A stretch of DNA of 64,000 bases from Sphingobacterium corticibacter (GTDB taxonomy: Bacteria; Bacteroidota; Bacteroidia; Sphingobacteriales; Sphingobacteriaceae), in the NCBI RefSeq assembly GCF_003076635.1, contig NZ_QDKG01000008.1, positions 99,400 through 163,399 on the forward strand, written 5' to 3'. A program made the translations under genes and the position numbers. Under the pieces are notes generated by a model. The model searched no databases. It had not been told where the DNA came from and saw nothing but the letters and a program-made list of their open reading frames with translations. Of this stretch, positions 9,073-17,761 are shown one piece after another; positions within the stretch are counted from its first letter, which is position 1, and every line of letters begins with the position of its first letter.

Positions 9073-10317
9073 ATGTTGTATTATTTATTTACCTGGTTAA
9101 ACGAGCATATGCACATTCCTGGAGCAGGATTGTTCCAGTATATCTCCTTCCGTACGGCCATGGCAGTAATTGTGTCGTTGATTATTACCACCGTATTTGG
9201 TAGCAGACTCATCCGTTTGCTGCACCGCAAGCAAGTGGGCGAAACGGTGCGCGACTTAGGTTTGGAAGGTGAGAAGCAAAAACAGGGCACGCCGACGATG
9301 GGTGGTTTGATCATCATTGCTGGTATATTGATTCCAACACTATTATTTGCTAAGCTGGATAATATTTATGTGATCATCATGATTATCACCACCCTGTGGA
9401 TGGGAGCGATCGGTTTCTTAGATGATTACATCAAAGTTTTTCGCAAAAACAAAGAAGGACTTGCTGGTCGCTTTAAAGTAATTGGTCAGATTGGTTTAGG
9501 AGTTTTTATTGCTGTGACGATGTATTTCCACCCGAGTATTTTGGTGCGTGAGCAAGTAGCTAATCCGTCCTATTCCGTGCCGGTATCTGTTGTGATCAAT
9601 CCTTCGACGGGCGAGAAAACCTACGTAGAGGATGTGAAATCTAGCAAGACCAACATTCCTTTTTATAAAAATAATGAGTTTGACTACGCCAAGTCACTGA
9701 GTTTCTTAGGAATCTCTGGTACGTGGATCACGTTTGGTATGACCTTGCTCGTGATTGTGTTTATCGTGACCGCGGTGTCCAACGGAGCCAATATTACGGA
9801 TGGTATTGACGGCTTGGCCACTGGTACGTCGGCCATTATGGGAATCACCTTGGCGATTCTCGCTTACGTTTCAGGTAACGTGATTTTCTCCGATTACCTC
9901 AATATCATGTATATCCCAAATAGCGGTGAGCTCGTGATTTTTGCAGGCGCCTTTATCGGAGCGTGTACTGGTTTTCTGTGGTACAATGCCTATCCAGCGC
10001 AGGTTTTCATGGGCGATACCGGGAGTTTGACTATTGGTGGTATTATCGCGGCATTTGCGATTCTTATCCGCAAAGAATTATTGATTCCAATACTGTGTGG
10101 TGTTTTCTTGATCGAAAATCTGTCGGTCATCATGCAAGTATCGTATTTCAAATACACTAAGAAAAAATTTGGTGAGGGCCGACGCATCTTTTTGATGTCG
10201 CCATTGCACCACCATTATCAGAAGAAAGGTTATCACGAGTCGAAGATCGTGACGCGCTTTGTAATTGTATCCATCATGTTGGCCATTTTGACCATCGTCA
10301 CTTTAAAAATACGTTAG
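9073..10317 (+). CDS. mraY: Phospho-N-acetylmuramoyl-pentapeptide transferase
   Basis: Polytopic membrane enzyme (414 residues) that transfers phospho-MurNAc-pentapeptide to undecaprenyl phosphate to give lipid I. Family motifs: [20 protein letters not shown] [28 protein letters not shown] and [12 protein letters not shown]. It is longer than the E. coli enzyme (about 360) because of an extramembrane insertion at roughly residues 155-215 ([15 protein letters not shown] through [10 protein letters not shown]), which I recall as typical for Bacteroidota. It abuts murD directly. Confidence 0.96.
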   Translation: MLYYLFTWLNEHMHIPGAGLFQYISFRTAMAVIVSLIITTVFGSRLIRLLHRKQVGETVRDLGLEGEKQKQGTPTMGGLIIIAGILIPTLLFAKLDNIYVIIMIITTLWMGAIGFLDDYIKVFRKNKEGLAGRFKVIGQIGLGVFIAVTMYFHPSILVREQVANPSYSVPVSVVINPSTGEKTYVEDVKSSKTNIPFYKNNEFDYAKSLSFLGISGTWITFGMTLLVIVFIVTAVSNGANITDGIDGLATGTSAIMGITLAILAYVSGNVIFSDYLNIMYIPNSGELVIFAGAFIGACTGFLWYNAYPAQVFMGDTGSLTIGGIIAAFAILIRKELLIPILCGVFLIENLSVIMQVSYFKYTKKKFGEGRRIFLMSPLHHHYQKKGYHESKIVTRFVIVSIMLAILTIVTLKIR

Positions 10318-11694
10318 ATGCCAAATATCGAACATAGCTATTATCCGCACGCCGGTCGTGTCGTCATCTTAGGTGGCGGTGAGAGCGGAGTGGGTGCTGC
10401 TATCCTTGCGAAGGATAAGGGCTTTGAGGTGTTTGTATCCGATATGGCGCTATTAGCAGAGCAATTTAAAGCGACGCTAACACAAGAAGCGATCGCTTTT
10501 GAAGAAGGTCAACATACGGAAGCGGAGATTCTGAATGCGGATTTGATCATCAAAAGTCCGGGTATTCCGGAGACTGCGCCGCTGATGCAGCAATTACGCA
10601 AAACCAGTATTCCGGTGATTTCGGAAATTGAGTTTGCCGCACAATATACCGATGCCACTTTATGTTGCATCACCGGATCAAATGGTAAATCGACCACCAC
10701 GATGCTGACGTACGAAATCTTTCGTCATGCCGGATTGAACGTGGGTGTGGCCGGGAATATCGGACAAAGCTTCGCTTTGCAAGTAGCGCGCGAGCAACGC
10801 GATGTATACGTATTGGAGTTATCGAGCTTTATGCTCGATGATATGCATCATTTCCGTGCGCATATCGCGATACTGCTCAACATCACGCCAGATCATCTGG
10901 ATCGGTATAACTATGACATGAATGCGTATGTGGATTCAAAATTCCGCATTATTCAAAATCAGCAGACGGAAGATTATTTTATCTATTGCGCCGACGACGA
11001 AGAAATTACCAAAGGATTAGCTCGGCATCAGTCGCCCGCGATGTCCTTGCCATTCACGCAAGTGGATACTGCGCTAGCACAAGGCGCTTATATAGACGAA
11101 CAAAAGAACTTGATTATTAACATACCTAAACGGGAACCATTTACGATGAATATTGAAGAACTATCACTACAAGGCAAGCACAATGTTTACAACAATTCTG
11201 CTGCTGGATTAGCCGCTAAAGCACAGCAATTGCGTAATAGTGTGATGAAGGAAAGCATGCAATCCTATGTCAATATCGCGCATCGTTTGGAGCACGTGGC
11301 GTGTATTGGCGGCGTTACTTACATCAACGACTCCAAAGCGACTAACGTTAATTCCGTATGGTATGCCTTAGAAAGTTTCTCGCCCGATATCGTGTTGATC
11401 ATGGGTGGTGTAGACAAAGGAAATGACTATGACATGCTGCGTGACCTCGTAAAAAGCAAGGTAAAAGCGATCATCTGTATTGGTAAACACAATGGTCGTA
11501 TTCACGAGGCATTTGAATCGGATACGGATGTGATTGTCAATAGCGCTTCCATGGGAGATGCGGTAGAAATCGCTTCGCATATTGCGAAAAAAGGAGATAC
11601 GGTATTGTTGTCACCTGCTTGCGCAAGTTTCGATTGGTTTAAAAATTATGAAGATCGTGGGGATCAATTTAAAGAAGCGGTAATGGCCCTTTAA
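10318..11694 (+). CDS. murD: UDP-MurNAc-L-alanine:D-glutamate ligase
   Basis: 458-residue Mur ligase. The N-terminal Rossmann domain (VVILGGGESGVGAAILA) is followed by the P-loop CITGSNGKSTTT near residue 120, the NITPDHLDRYNYD block, and the C-terminal INDSKATNVNSVWYAL and LLSPACASFDWFKNYEDRG signatures that separate MurD from other Mur ligases. It adds D-Glu to UDP-MurNAc-L-Ala. The ATG follows the mraY stop with no gap. Confidence 0.96.
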   Translation: MPNIEHSYYPHAGRVVILGGGESGVGAAILAKDKGFEVFVSDMALLAEQFKATLTQEAIAFEEGQHTEAEILNADLIIKSPGIPETAPLMQQLRKTSIPVISEIEFAAQYTDATLCCITGSNGKSTTTMLTYEIFRHAGLNVGVAGNIGQSFALQVAREQRDVYVLELSSFMLDDMHHFRAHIAILLNITPDHLDRYNYDMNAYVDSKFRIIQNQQTEDYFIYCADDEEITKGLARHQSPAMSLPFTQVDTALAQGAYIDEQKNLIINIPKREPFTMNIEELSLQGKHNVYNNSAAGLAAKAQQLRNSVMKESMQSYVNIAHRLEHVACIGGVTYINDSKATNVNSVWYALESFSPDIVLIMGGVDKGNDYDMLRDLVKSKVKAIICIGKHNGRIHEAFESDTDVIVNSASMGDAVEIASHIAKKGDTVLLSPACASFDWFKNYEDRGDQFKEAVMAL

Positions 11695-11714
11695 GTTGTT
11701 AGAGATAACAGATT

Positions 11715-12920
11715 ATGACAATAGAACAGATTTTTTCAAAACTCAAGGGAGATAAGTGGATCTGGATAATCGTACTTATCCTGTCTGGCTGGTCTTTGTT
11801 GGCGGTATACAGCTCGGTGGGCACCTTAGCTTACAAAGAGGGCAAGGGTACTGAATTATATCTGTTTAAGCATTTTGCCATTATCGCGGTTGGATTGGTG
11901 CTGATGTATCTGTCGCACAAATTGGATTACCGGTACTATGCTGGTATCTCCAAATTGCTGATGATCATCACGATTCCACTACTACTCGCAACATTGATAT
12001 TTGGAGATTCCATTAATCAGGCGAATCGTTGGTTGACGATCCCGGTGATTAATCAATCATTCCAAACTTCCGATTTAGCGAAGTTGGCCTTGATTACTTT
12101 CCTCGCGCGTATGTTGTCGCGCAAACAAGAAGAAATTAAGGATGTCAAGAAGTCATTTGTGCCGATTATGGGCGCTGTATGCGCAGTATTCGTACTCATT
12201 GCGGTAGCGAATATGTCTACTGCGGTGATGCTATTTGGCGTGAGCATTTTGCTGTTGTTAATTGGCCGGATCTCTTTCAAACAAATTACGATTGTCTGTA
12301 TTGGCTGTGGTATTTTATTGATGTTGGTTGCTTTCTTAGGTCCACGCCGTGCCACGTACATGAGTCGTATCGAAGGATTTTTTCATACCGAAGAAGCGAT
12401 TGATGGATCTGGAGCAGTACCTTTTCAAGAAGATAAAAACTTCCAGGCGAACAATTCAAAAATCGCGATCGCGACGGGTGGATTTTTTGGTAAAGGATGG
12501 GGAAATAGTGTGCAACGTAATGTGCTGCCGCACCCATATTCAGATTTTATCTTCGCGATTATCATCGAGGAATATGGCACAGTCGGTGGTTTCGTACTCT
12601 TGACCTTATATCTCGCTTTGATGTACCGCATTATCCGCATCGTGACCTTAAGTCCACGTGCGTTTGGCGCTTTCTTGGCGGCAGGATTGGGTTTCAGCTT
12701 GACGATTCAGGCATTAGCCAATATGGCGGTAGCTGTTGGTTTAGGTCCGGTTACTGGAGTTCCATTGCCACTAGTGAGTATGGGCGGAACGTCGATTTTA
12801 TTTACGAGTGTGGCCTTGGGAATTATTCTCAGCGTAAGTCGTAATGTCGAAGAATTAAAAGGTAAAGAAGAATTAAATGATGTCGTAAAACCACGTCGTG
12901 TGGTCGTCGGCAGTATATAA
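11715..12920 (+). CDS. ftsW: Lipid II polymerase FtsW (SEDS family)
   Basis: 401-residue polytopic SEDS protein with about ten membrane spans. Family marks: SGWSLLAVYSSVG in the first span, QSFQTSDLAKLALI in the middle, and the PHPYSDFIFAIIIEEYG and PLPLVSMGGTSIL blocks near the C-terminus. FtsW polymerises lipid II into septal glycan and partners with FtsI, encoded in the same operon. The position between murD and murG is canonical. Confidence 0.94.
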   Translation: MTIEQIFSKLKGDKWIWIIVLILSGWSLLAVYSSVGTLAYKEGKGTELYLFKHFAIIAVGLVLMYLSHKLDYRYYAGISKLLMIITIPLLLATLIFGDSINQANRWLTIPVINQSFQTSDLAKLALITFLARMLSRKQEEIKDVKKSFVPIMGAVCAVFVLIAVANMSTAVMLFGVSILLLLIGRISFKQITIVCIGCGILLMLVAFLGPRRATYMSRIEGFFHTEEAIDGSGAVPFQEDKNFQANNSKIAIATGGFFGKGWGNSVQRNVLPHPYSDFIFAIIIEEYGTVGGFVLLTLYLALMYRIIRIVTLSPRAFGAFLAAGLGFSLTIQALANMAVAVGLGPVTGVPLPLVSMGGTSILFTSVALGIILSVSRNVEELKGKEELNDVVKPRRVVVGSI

Positions 12921-12930
12921 TTGAAAAAGC

Positions 12931-14028
12931 ATGGCAAACAAAGTAATCATAAGCGGTGGCGGTACGGGAGGACATATCTTTCCGGCAATTGCTATTGCAA
13001 ATGCCCTTCGGCAGTTGCAGCCCGATGTGGAGATTTTGTTTGTGGGCGCCAATGGTAAAATGGAAATGGATCGCGTACCTGCTGCAGGTTACGAGATTGT
13101 GGGCTTAGATATTCAAGGTTTCAACCGCCAATCCATGTTAAAGAACTTGATCTTGCCATTTCGGCTGATCGCTAGCATGTGGAAAGCGCGGCAAATCATT
13201 CGTCAGTTCGGCGCGCAGGCAGCTGTCGGTGTTGGTGGATATGCTTCTGGTCCTTTGCTTCAAGTGGCGAATATGATGGGCATACCGACTTTGATTCAGG
13301 AACAGAATTCTTATGCCGGATTGACCAATAAACAATTGGGCAAAAAAGCCCAGCGGATTTGTGTGGCTTATGAAAATATGGAGCGATTTTTTCCAGCGGA
13401 AAAAATCATGCTAACGGGTAATCCAATTCGTCGTTCGTCGGTACAAATCGAGGGTAAACGCGAAGAAGCAATACATGCCTTCGGTTTGGATCTAGACAAA
13501 AAAACGGTTTTGGTCACCGGAGGTAGTCTGGGTGCCAAAACATTGAATGATTGTCTGACGGAAGGTCTAGAGCGGTTATTAGATAAGAATATACAAATCA
13601 TCTGGCAATGCGGTAGTTATTACTACGAGAAATTGTCCGAAGAGTTGAAAGATAAGCTAACAGATAGCGTGAAGCTCATGCCATTTTTGGAGCGCATGGA
13701 TTATGCGTATGCGGCGGCAGATTTTATTGTTGCACGTGCAGGAGCTGGTACGATATCAGAATTGGCCGTAGTCGGCAAGCCGGTTGTCTTGGTGCCATCG
13801 CCAAATGTGTCAGATGATCATCAGACAAAAAATGCCTTGGCTTTATCGGAGCATAAAGCAGCTATTATGGTGAGCGATCTTTCTGCACGTATGCATTTAG
13901 TTGATGAGTTGATGGCGGTGATTGATGATGAAGCGACAGCTTACGAATTGGGCGAACGAATTAAAGAGATGGCCTTGTTGGATGCCGATGTAGTAATCGC
14001 ACAAGAGGTTTTAAAAATGATAAAATAA
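12931..14028 (+). CDS. murG: UDP-GlcNAc:lipid I N-acetylglucosaminyltransferase
   Basis: GT-B glycosyltransferase (365 residues) that makes lipid II on the inner face of the membrane. The glycine-rich loop ISGGGTGGHIFPAIA lies at the N-terminus, with GVGGYASGPLL and LIQEQNSYAGLTNK in the acceptor domain, and VTGGSLGAKTLN plus the donor-binding ARAGAGTISELAVVGKP in the C-terminal half. Follows ftsW by 10 bases and precedes murC by 5. Confidence 0.96.
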   Translation: MANKVIISGGGTGGHIFPAIAIANALRQLQPDVEILFVGANGKMEMDRVPAAGYEIVGLDIQGFNRQSMLKNLILPFRLIASMWKARQIIRQFGAQAAVGVGGYASGPLLQVANMMGIPTLIQEQNSYAGLTNKQLGKKAQRICVAYENMERFFPAEKIMLTGNPIRRSSVQIEGKREEAIHAFGLDLDKKTVLVTGGSLGAKTLNDCLTEGLERLLDKNIQIIWQCGSYYYEKLSEELKDKLTDSVKLMPFLERMDYAYAAADFIVARAGAGTISELAVVGKPVVLVPSPNVSDDHQTKNALALSEHKAAIMVSDLSARMHLVDELMAVIDDEATAYELGERIKEMALLDADVVIAQEVLKMIK

Positions 14029-14033
14029 GGGTT

Positions 14034-15389
14034 ATGCATATCGACCAAATTAGAACAGTTTATTTATTGGGCATTGGCGGCATCGGCATGAGTGGATTAG
14101 CGCGCTATTTCCAACATTTAGGTTGTGCTGTATCGGGTTATGATAAGACCGAAACCGAACTGACCAAGGCTTTGGTCGAAGAAGGTATTGCGGTTACGTA
14201 TCAAGATGATGTTCGCGAATTGCCCGATCATTTGGCTACGCCAAATGAGGAAACTTTGATCATTTTTACGCCAGCCGTACCAACTGATCTGACCTTGAAA
14301 AACACGTTGATCGAACGCGGCTTTACCTTGTACAAACGTTCTCAGGTTTTGGGTTTCATTAGTGCGAGTCGTTTTACGATTGCGGTGGCGGGTACACATG
14401 GCAAAACCACGACCTCGACCATGATTGCACATGTCTTGAAAGATTCAGGATATGATTGTTCGGCGTTTTTAGGCGGTATTAGCACTAATTATCAGAGCAA
14501 CGTTTTATACGGTGACAACAATACGGTCGTGGTAGAAGCGGATGAGTTTGATCGCTCTTTCTTGACGCTACATCCCAACATCGCGATTGTCACTTCAGCA
14601 GATGCTGATCACCTAGATATTTATGGTGATGCAGCACAGCTGGTCGAATCTTTTGAGCTTTTCTTGGATCGCGTAGTGGCAGACGGTATTAAGATCGTCA
14701 AGAAAGGCTTGCCTTTTTCGGGTGATATTTCTTACGCGAAAGAAGAAAAAGCAGATGCGTATGCCGACAATATACAGATCAAAAATGGAGAGTTCTACTT
14801 CGATTATCATGCGGATAATTTGACGCTGAAAGATATTCGATTAGGAATTCCCGGGTTACATAACATTGAAAACGCAGTTTCGGCAATTACGGTCGCAAAT
14901 TTGCTAAGCATAAGCGGCGAAAAAATCATCGCTGCTTTAGGTACATTTCAGGGAGTAAAAAGACGTTTTGAATATGTCGTAAGACAGGAAGATGCTGTGT
15001 ACATAGATGACTATGCACACCATCCAGAAGAGTTGCGCGCTTTTCTAACGTCTATGCGTAAGCTGTATCCAGAAAAGAAGTTGACCGTGGTCTTTCAACC
15101 ACATCTATTCACACGCACGCGTGACTTTGTCGACGGCTTCGCGGAAGTGCTCGGCTTAGCCGATACGCTGTATTTGATGGAGATCTACCCAGCGCGGGAG
15201 AAACCGATTGATGGTGTAAATGCGCAGTGGTTGCTCGACAAGATCGACTTGGAAGATAAGCACATCTTGACGGCACAGCAAATATTGGATACCGTAGAAG
15301 AAACGCGTCCTGAATTGATCGTAACAGTAGGAGCAGGAGATATTGATCGACTGGTAAAACCTTTAAAACAACTATTGACAAATGCTTAA
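14034..15389 (+). CDS. murC: UDP-N-acetylmuramate:L-alanine ligase
   Basis: 451-residue Mur ligase with the N-terminal GIGGIGMSGLARYF dinucleotide-like loop, P-loop AVAGTHGKTTTSTM (about 119-132), EADEFDRSFL, and the C-terminal YIDDYAHHPEELRAFL and VFQPHLFTRTRDF motifs specific to MurC. It adds L-Ala to UDP-MurNAc, the first stem-peptide step. It overlaps ftsQ by 8 bases. Confidence 0.96.
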   Translation: MHIDQIRTVYLLGIGGIGMSGLARYFQHLGCAVSGYDKTETELTKALVEEGIAVTYQDDVRELPDHLATPNEETLIIFTPAVPTDLTLKNTLIERGFTLYKRSQVLGFISASRFTIAVAGTHGKTTTSTMIAHVLKDSGYDCSAFLGGISTNYQSNVLYGDNNTVVVEADEFDRSFLTLHPNIAIVTSADADHLDIYGDAAQLVESFELFLDRVVADGIKIVKKGLPFSGDISYAKEEKADAYADNIQIKNGEFYFDYHADNLTLKDIRLGIPGLHNIENAVSAITVANLLSISGEKIIAALGTFQGVKRRFEYVVRQEDAVYIDDYAHHPEELRAFLTSMRKLYPEKKLTVVFQPHLFTRTRDFVDGFAEVLGLADTLYLMEIYPAREKPIDGVNAQWLLDKIDLEDKHILTAQQILDTVEETRPELIVTVGAGDIDRLVKPLKQLLTNA

Positions 15390-16206
15390 CTGGCTTAAAA
15401 ATATACCATGGCGCTTGATCGGTTCGATAACACTCGGACTGGCGGCTTTCGTGGGCGTCATGATGTTGATGGGTTTGGTTGCCAGAAAGGATGCCGCACA
15501 ATCCTGCACCGCCTTGCAAATCATGGTTGAAGGAAAGGAAACTTTCATCGATCAAGCAGATATCACCGCCATTATTGAGAATCAATATGGTAAGGTAGTC
15601 GGTAGACAATTATTGGATATTCCTTTGCAAAAGATAGAAGCTTCGTTGAAAGCATTGCCTTATGTATCTAATGCCGATATCCATGTCGATATCAATGGCG
15701 TGATGAAGGTGTCGGTGCAACAGCGTGCGATTTTGCTACGCGTGATCAATCGCGTCGGTCAAGAATTCTATGTAGATACTGAAGGAAAGAAGATTCCGAC
15801 TACGCTAAAATATGTGCCGCACACGATTGTAGCCAACGGGTACATTCGCGAATCGTTTGGCAAACCGTTGGAAGCGATCGAATCGCCAGTGGTAGAAGAT
15901 TTAGCCGCAATTGTGCGCCATATCAATACGAGCGAACTGTGGAGCAATCAAGTTGTACAATTGTACGTCAATGAAAAAGGAGATATCGAATTGGTGCCAC
16001 GCGTTGGCGATCAAGACCTGATCTTAGGTAATGCCCAAGATTTGGATGATAAATTGCGTAGACTGGAGATTTTCTATCAGAGAATCTTGCCGCGGGTCGG
16101 CACGGAAGCGTATAGCAAAGTGAATGTCAAATATGCTGATCAGATTATCTGCGAAAGATATGGGGATTGGTTTATCGACAGTTTACAGATGAAAATGAAT
16201 AAATAA
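15382..16206 (+). CDS. ftsQ: Cell division protein FtsQ
   Basis: 274 residues: short cytoplasmic N-terminus, one membrane span (about 11-34, IGSITLGLAAFVGVMMLMGLVA), and a periplasmic POTRA/FtsQ region including LKALPYVSNADIHVDINGVMKV-type beta strands and QRAILLRVINRVGQEFYVD. The sequence is weakly conserved, but size, topology and place between murC and ftsA make the call secure. It overlaps murC by 8 bases and recruits late division proteins. Confidence 0.9.
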   Translation: MLNWLKNIPWRLIGSITLGLAAFVGVMMLMGLVARKDAAQSCTALQIMVEGKETFIDQADITAIIENQYGKVVGRQLLDIPLQKIEASLKALPYVSNADIHVDINGVMKVSVQQRAILLRVINRVGQEFYVDTEGKKIPTTLKYVPHTIVANGYIRESFGKPLEAIESPVVEDLAAIVRHINTSELWSNQVVQLYVNEKGDIELVPRVGDQDLILGNAQDLDDKLRRLEIFYQRILPRVGTEAYSKVNVKYADQIICERYGDWFIDSLQMKMNK

Positions 16207-16238
16207 TACCGAAGAATAACACAGCAAATACACAGCGT

Positions 16239-17621
16239 ATGAAACCAAAATTTACAGAACTCGAAAAAGAAAATCCAATCGTCGTCGGATTGGATATCGG
16301 TACGACCAAAATCTGCGTGACAGTGGGGCGTCGCAGTGGCAATACAAAGGTCGAATTATTGGGCGTCGGCAAAGCCGAATCTGCTGGAGTTAGCCGGGGG
16401 GTAGTGGCTAACATTCAGAAGACGGTGGATAGCATTCGCGAAGCGGTTTCGATCGCCGAAGGACAGTCGAACGTCGATATCAAAGTCGTAAGCGTAGGGA
16501 TCGCCGGTCAGCATATCAAAAGTATACAACATCGCGGTATTGTGACACGTAACGACGATGACGAAATCGGACGCGAAGACGTGCAACGCCTAATCTCCGA
16601 TATGTACAAATTGGTATTGCCTCCGGGTGAAGAAATTATCCATGTGCTTCCGCAGGAATTTACGATCGACAACGAGCCGGGAATCAAAGAACCGATCGGA
16701 ATGGCAGGTCGTCGTGTAGAAGCCAACTTTCATATCATCTCTGGTCGCGTAACGGATATCAAAAATATCAAGCGTTGCGTCGATAATTCTGATTTGGAAG
16801 TGTCTGAATTAATCCTTGAGCCTTTGGCATCATCTGAAGCTGTGTTAGATGAAGAGGAAAAAACGGCTGGTGTAGTATTAGTGGATATTGGTGGCGGTAC
16901 AACCGATGTGGCCATCTTCCACGAAGGTATTATCCGTCATACGGCGGTTATTCCATTGGGTGGTAATATTGTAACGGAAGATATTCGCCAAGGCTGTTCG
17001 GTATTGCGCAACCAAGCGGAGCAATTGAAAGTACGTTATGGTTCGGCTTTGGCAGACGAAAACAAAGAGAACGAAGTGATCTGTGTACCTGGAATTCGCG
17101 GTCGTGAGGCCAAAGAAATCTCGGTCAAAAACTTGGCGTACATCATCCAAGCGCGTATGGAAGAGATTATCGAGCATGTGCATTACGAAATCAAAGCTTC
17201 AGGTTATGAAGATAGATTGATCGCTGGTATCGTGATCACGGGTGGTGGTGCACAATTGAAACACTTGGTACAGTTGGTAGAATACGTAACTGGCATCGAT
17301 TGTCGTATTGGTTATCCAAATGAATATTTGGCTAAAACCGATATGTTGAACAAGCAAGCATTTGACGAACTAAAAAGCCCGTTATATGCTACCGGTATCG
17401 GACTTTTGATTAAAGGAATCCAAGAGATCGAAGAAGGGGAGAAAAGAGAACAAGAGAAAGTAGCCAAAGTGGGCGGTGGTGCACGTGCGAAATCGAGTAT
17501 TAAAGTGAGCGATATCGCTAGCGATCAAGGCAGAAAAGAAGGTTGGTTAACCCGTATTTTGGGCAATTGGATCACCGATGGCGAGGATATTGACGATGAT
17601 ACCTTTATTGGGAAAAAGTAA
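16239..17621 (+). CDS. ftsA: Actin-like divisome anchor FtsA
   Basis: 460-residue actin/Hsp70-fold ATPase. Phosphate-1 motif VGLDIGTTKICVTVG near residue 15, the SHS2 (1C) domain around 85-170, phosphate-2 VLVDIGGGTTDVAIF near 210, and IAGIVITGGGAQLKHL in the adenosine motif. The C-terminus has a linker, then an amphipathic segment (EGWLTRILGNWIT) expected to bind the inner membrane and tether FtsZ. A 140-base gap with DnaA-box-like sites separates it from ftsZ. Confidence 0.95.
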   Translation: MKPKFTELEKENPIVVGLDIGTTKICVTVGRRSGNTKVELLGVGKAESAGVSRGVVANIQKTVDSIREAVSIAEGQSNVDIKVVSVGIAGQHIKSIQHRGIVTRNDDDEIGREDVQRLISDMYKLVLPPGEEIIHVLPQEFTIDNEPGIKEPIGMAGRRVEANFHIISGRVTDIKNIKRCVDNSDLEVSELILEPLASSEAVLDEEEKTAGVVLVDIGGGTTDVAIFHEGIIRHTAVIPLGGNIVTEDIRQGCSVLRNQAEQLKVRYGSALADENKENEVICVPGIRGREAKEISVKNLAYIIQARMEEIIEHVHYEIKASGYEDRLIAGIVITGGGAQLKHLVQLVEYVTGIDCRIGYPNEYLAKTDMLNKQAFDELKSPLYATGIGLLIKGIQEIEEGEKREQEKVAKVGGGARAKSSIKVSDIASDQGRKEGWLTRILGNWITDGEDIDDDTFIGKK

Positions 17622-17622
17622 T

Positions 17623-17682
17623 TTATCAACAACGGTCTGTTTTTTCCACAAATTGACAATTGTGGAAAACTCTTGTGGATAA
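17623..17682. promoter_or_regulatory. cluster of DnaA-box-like sites and hairpin between ftsA and ftsZ
   Basis: TGTGGATAA at 17674-17682 is the perfect DnaA box TTATCCACA on the minus strand. TTTTCCACA at 17642-17650 (plus) and TGTGGAAAA at 17661-17669 (minus) both fit TTWTNCACA, and TTATCAACA at 17623-17631 is one mismatch from the perfect box. The middle two form a perfect 10-base inverted repeat (17642-17651 and 17660-17669), so they could also fold as an RNA hairpin that sets ftsA:ftsZ expression. Binding by DnaA is inferred from sequence only. Confidence 0.5.
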
Positions 17683-17761
17683 TTTGTTAATATTACGTTA
17701 GAATTAGAGGGTCAAATTCGTCTTTGCAATAGGTTGATTTAAAGTATAATAGGTATAAGAT

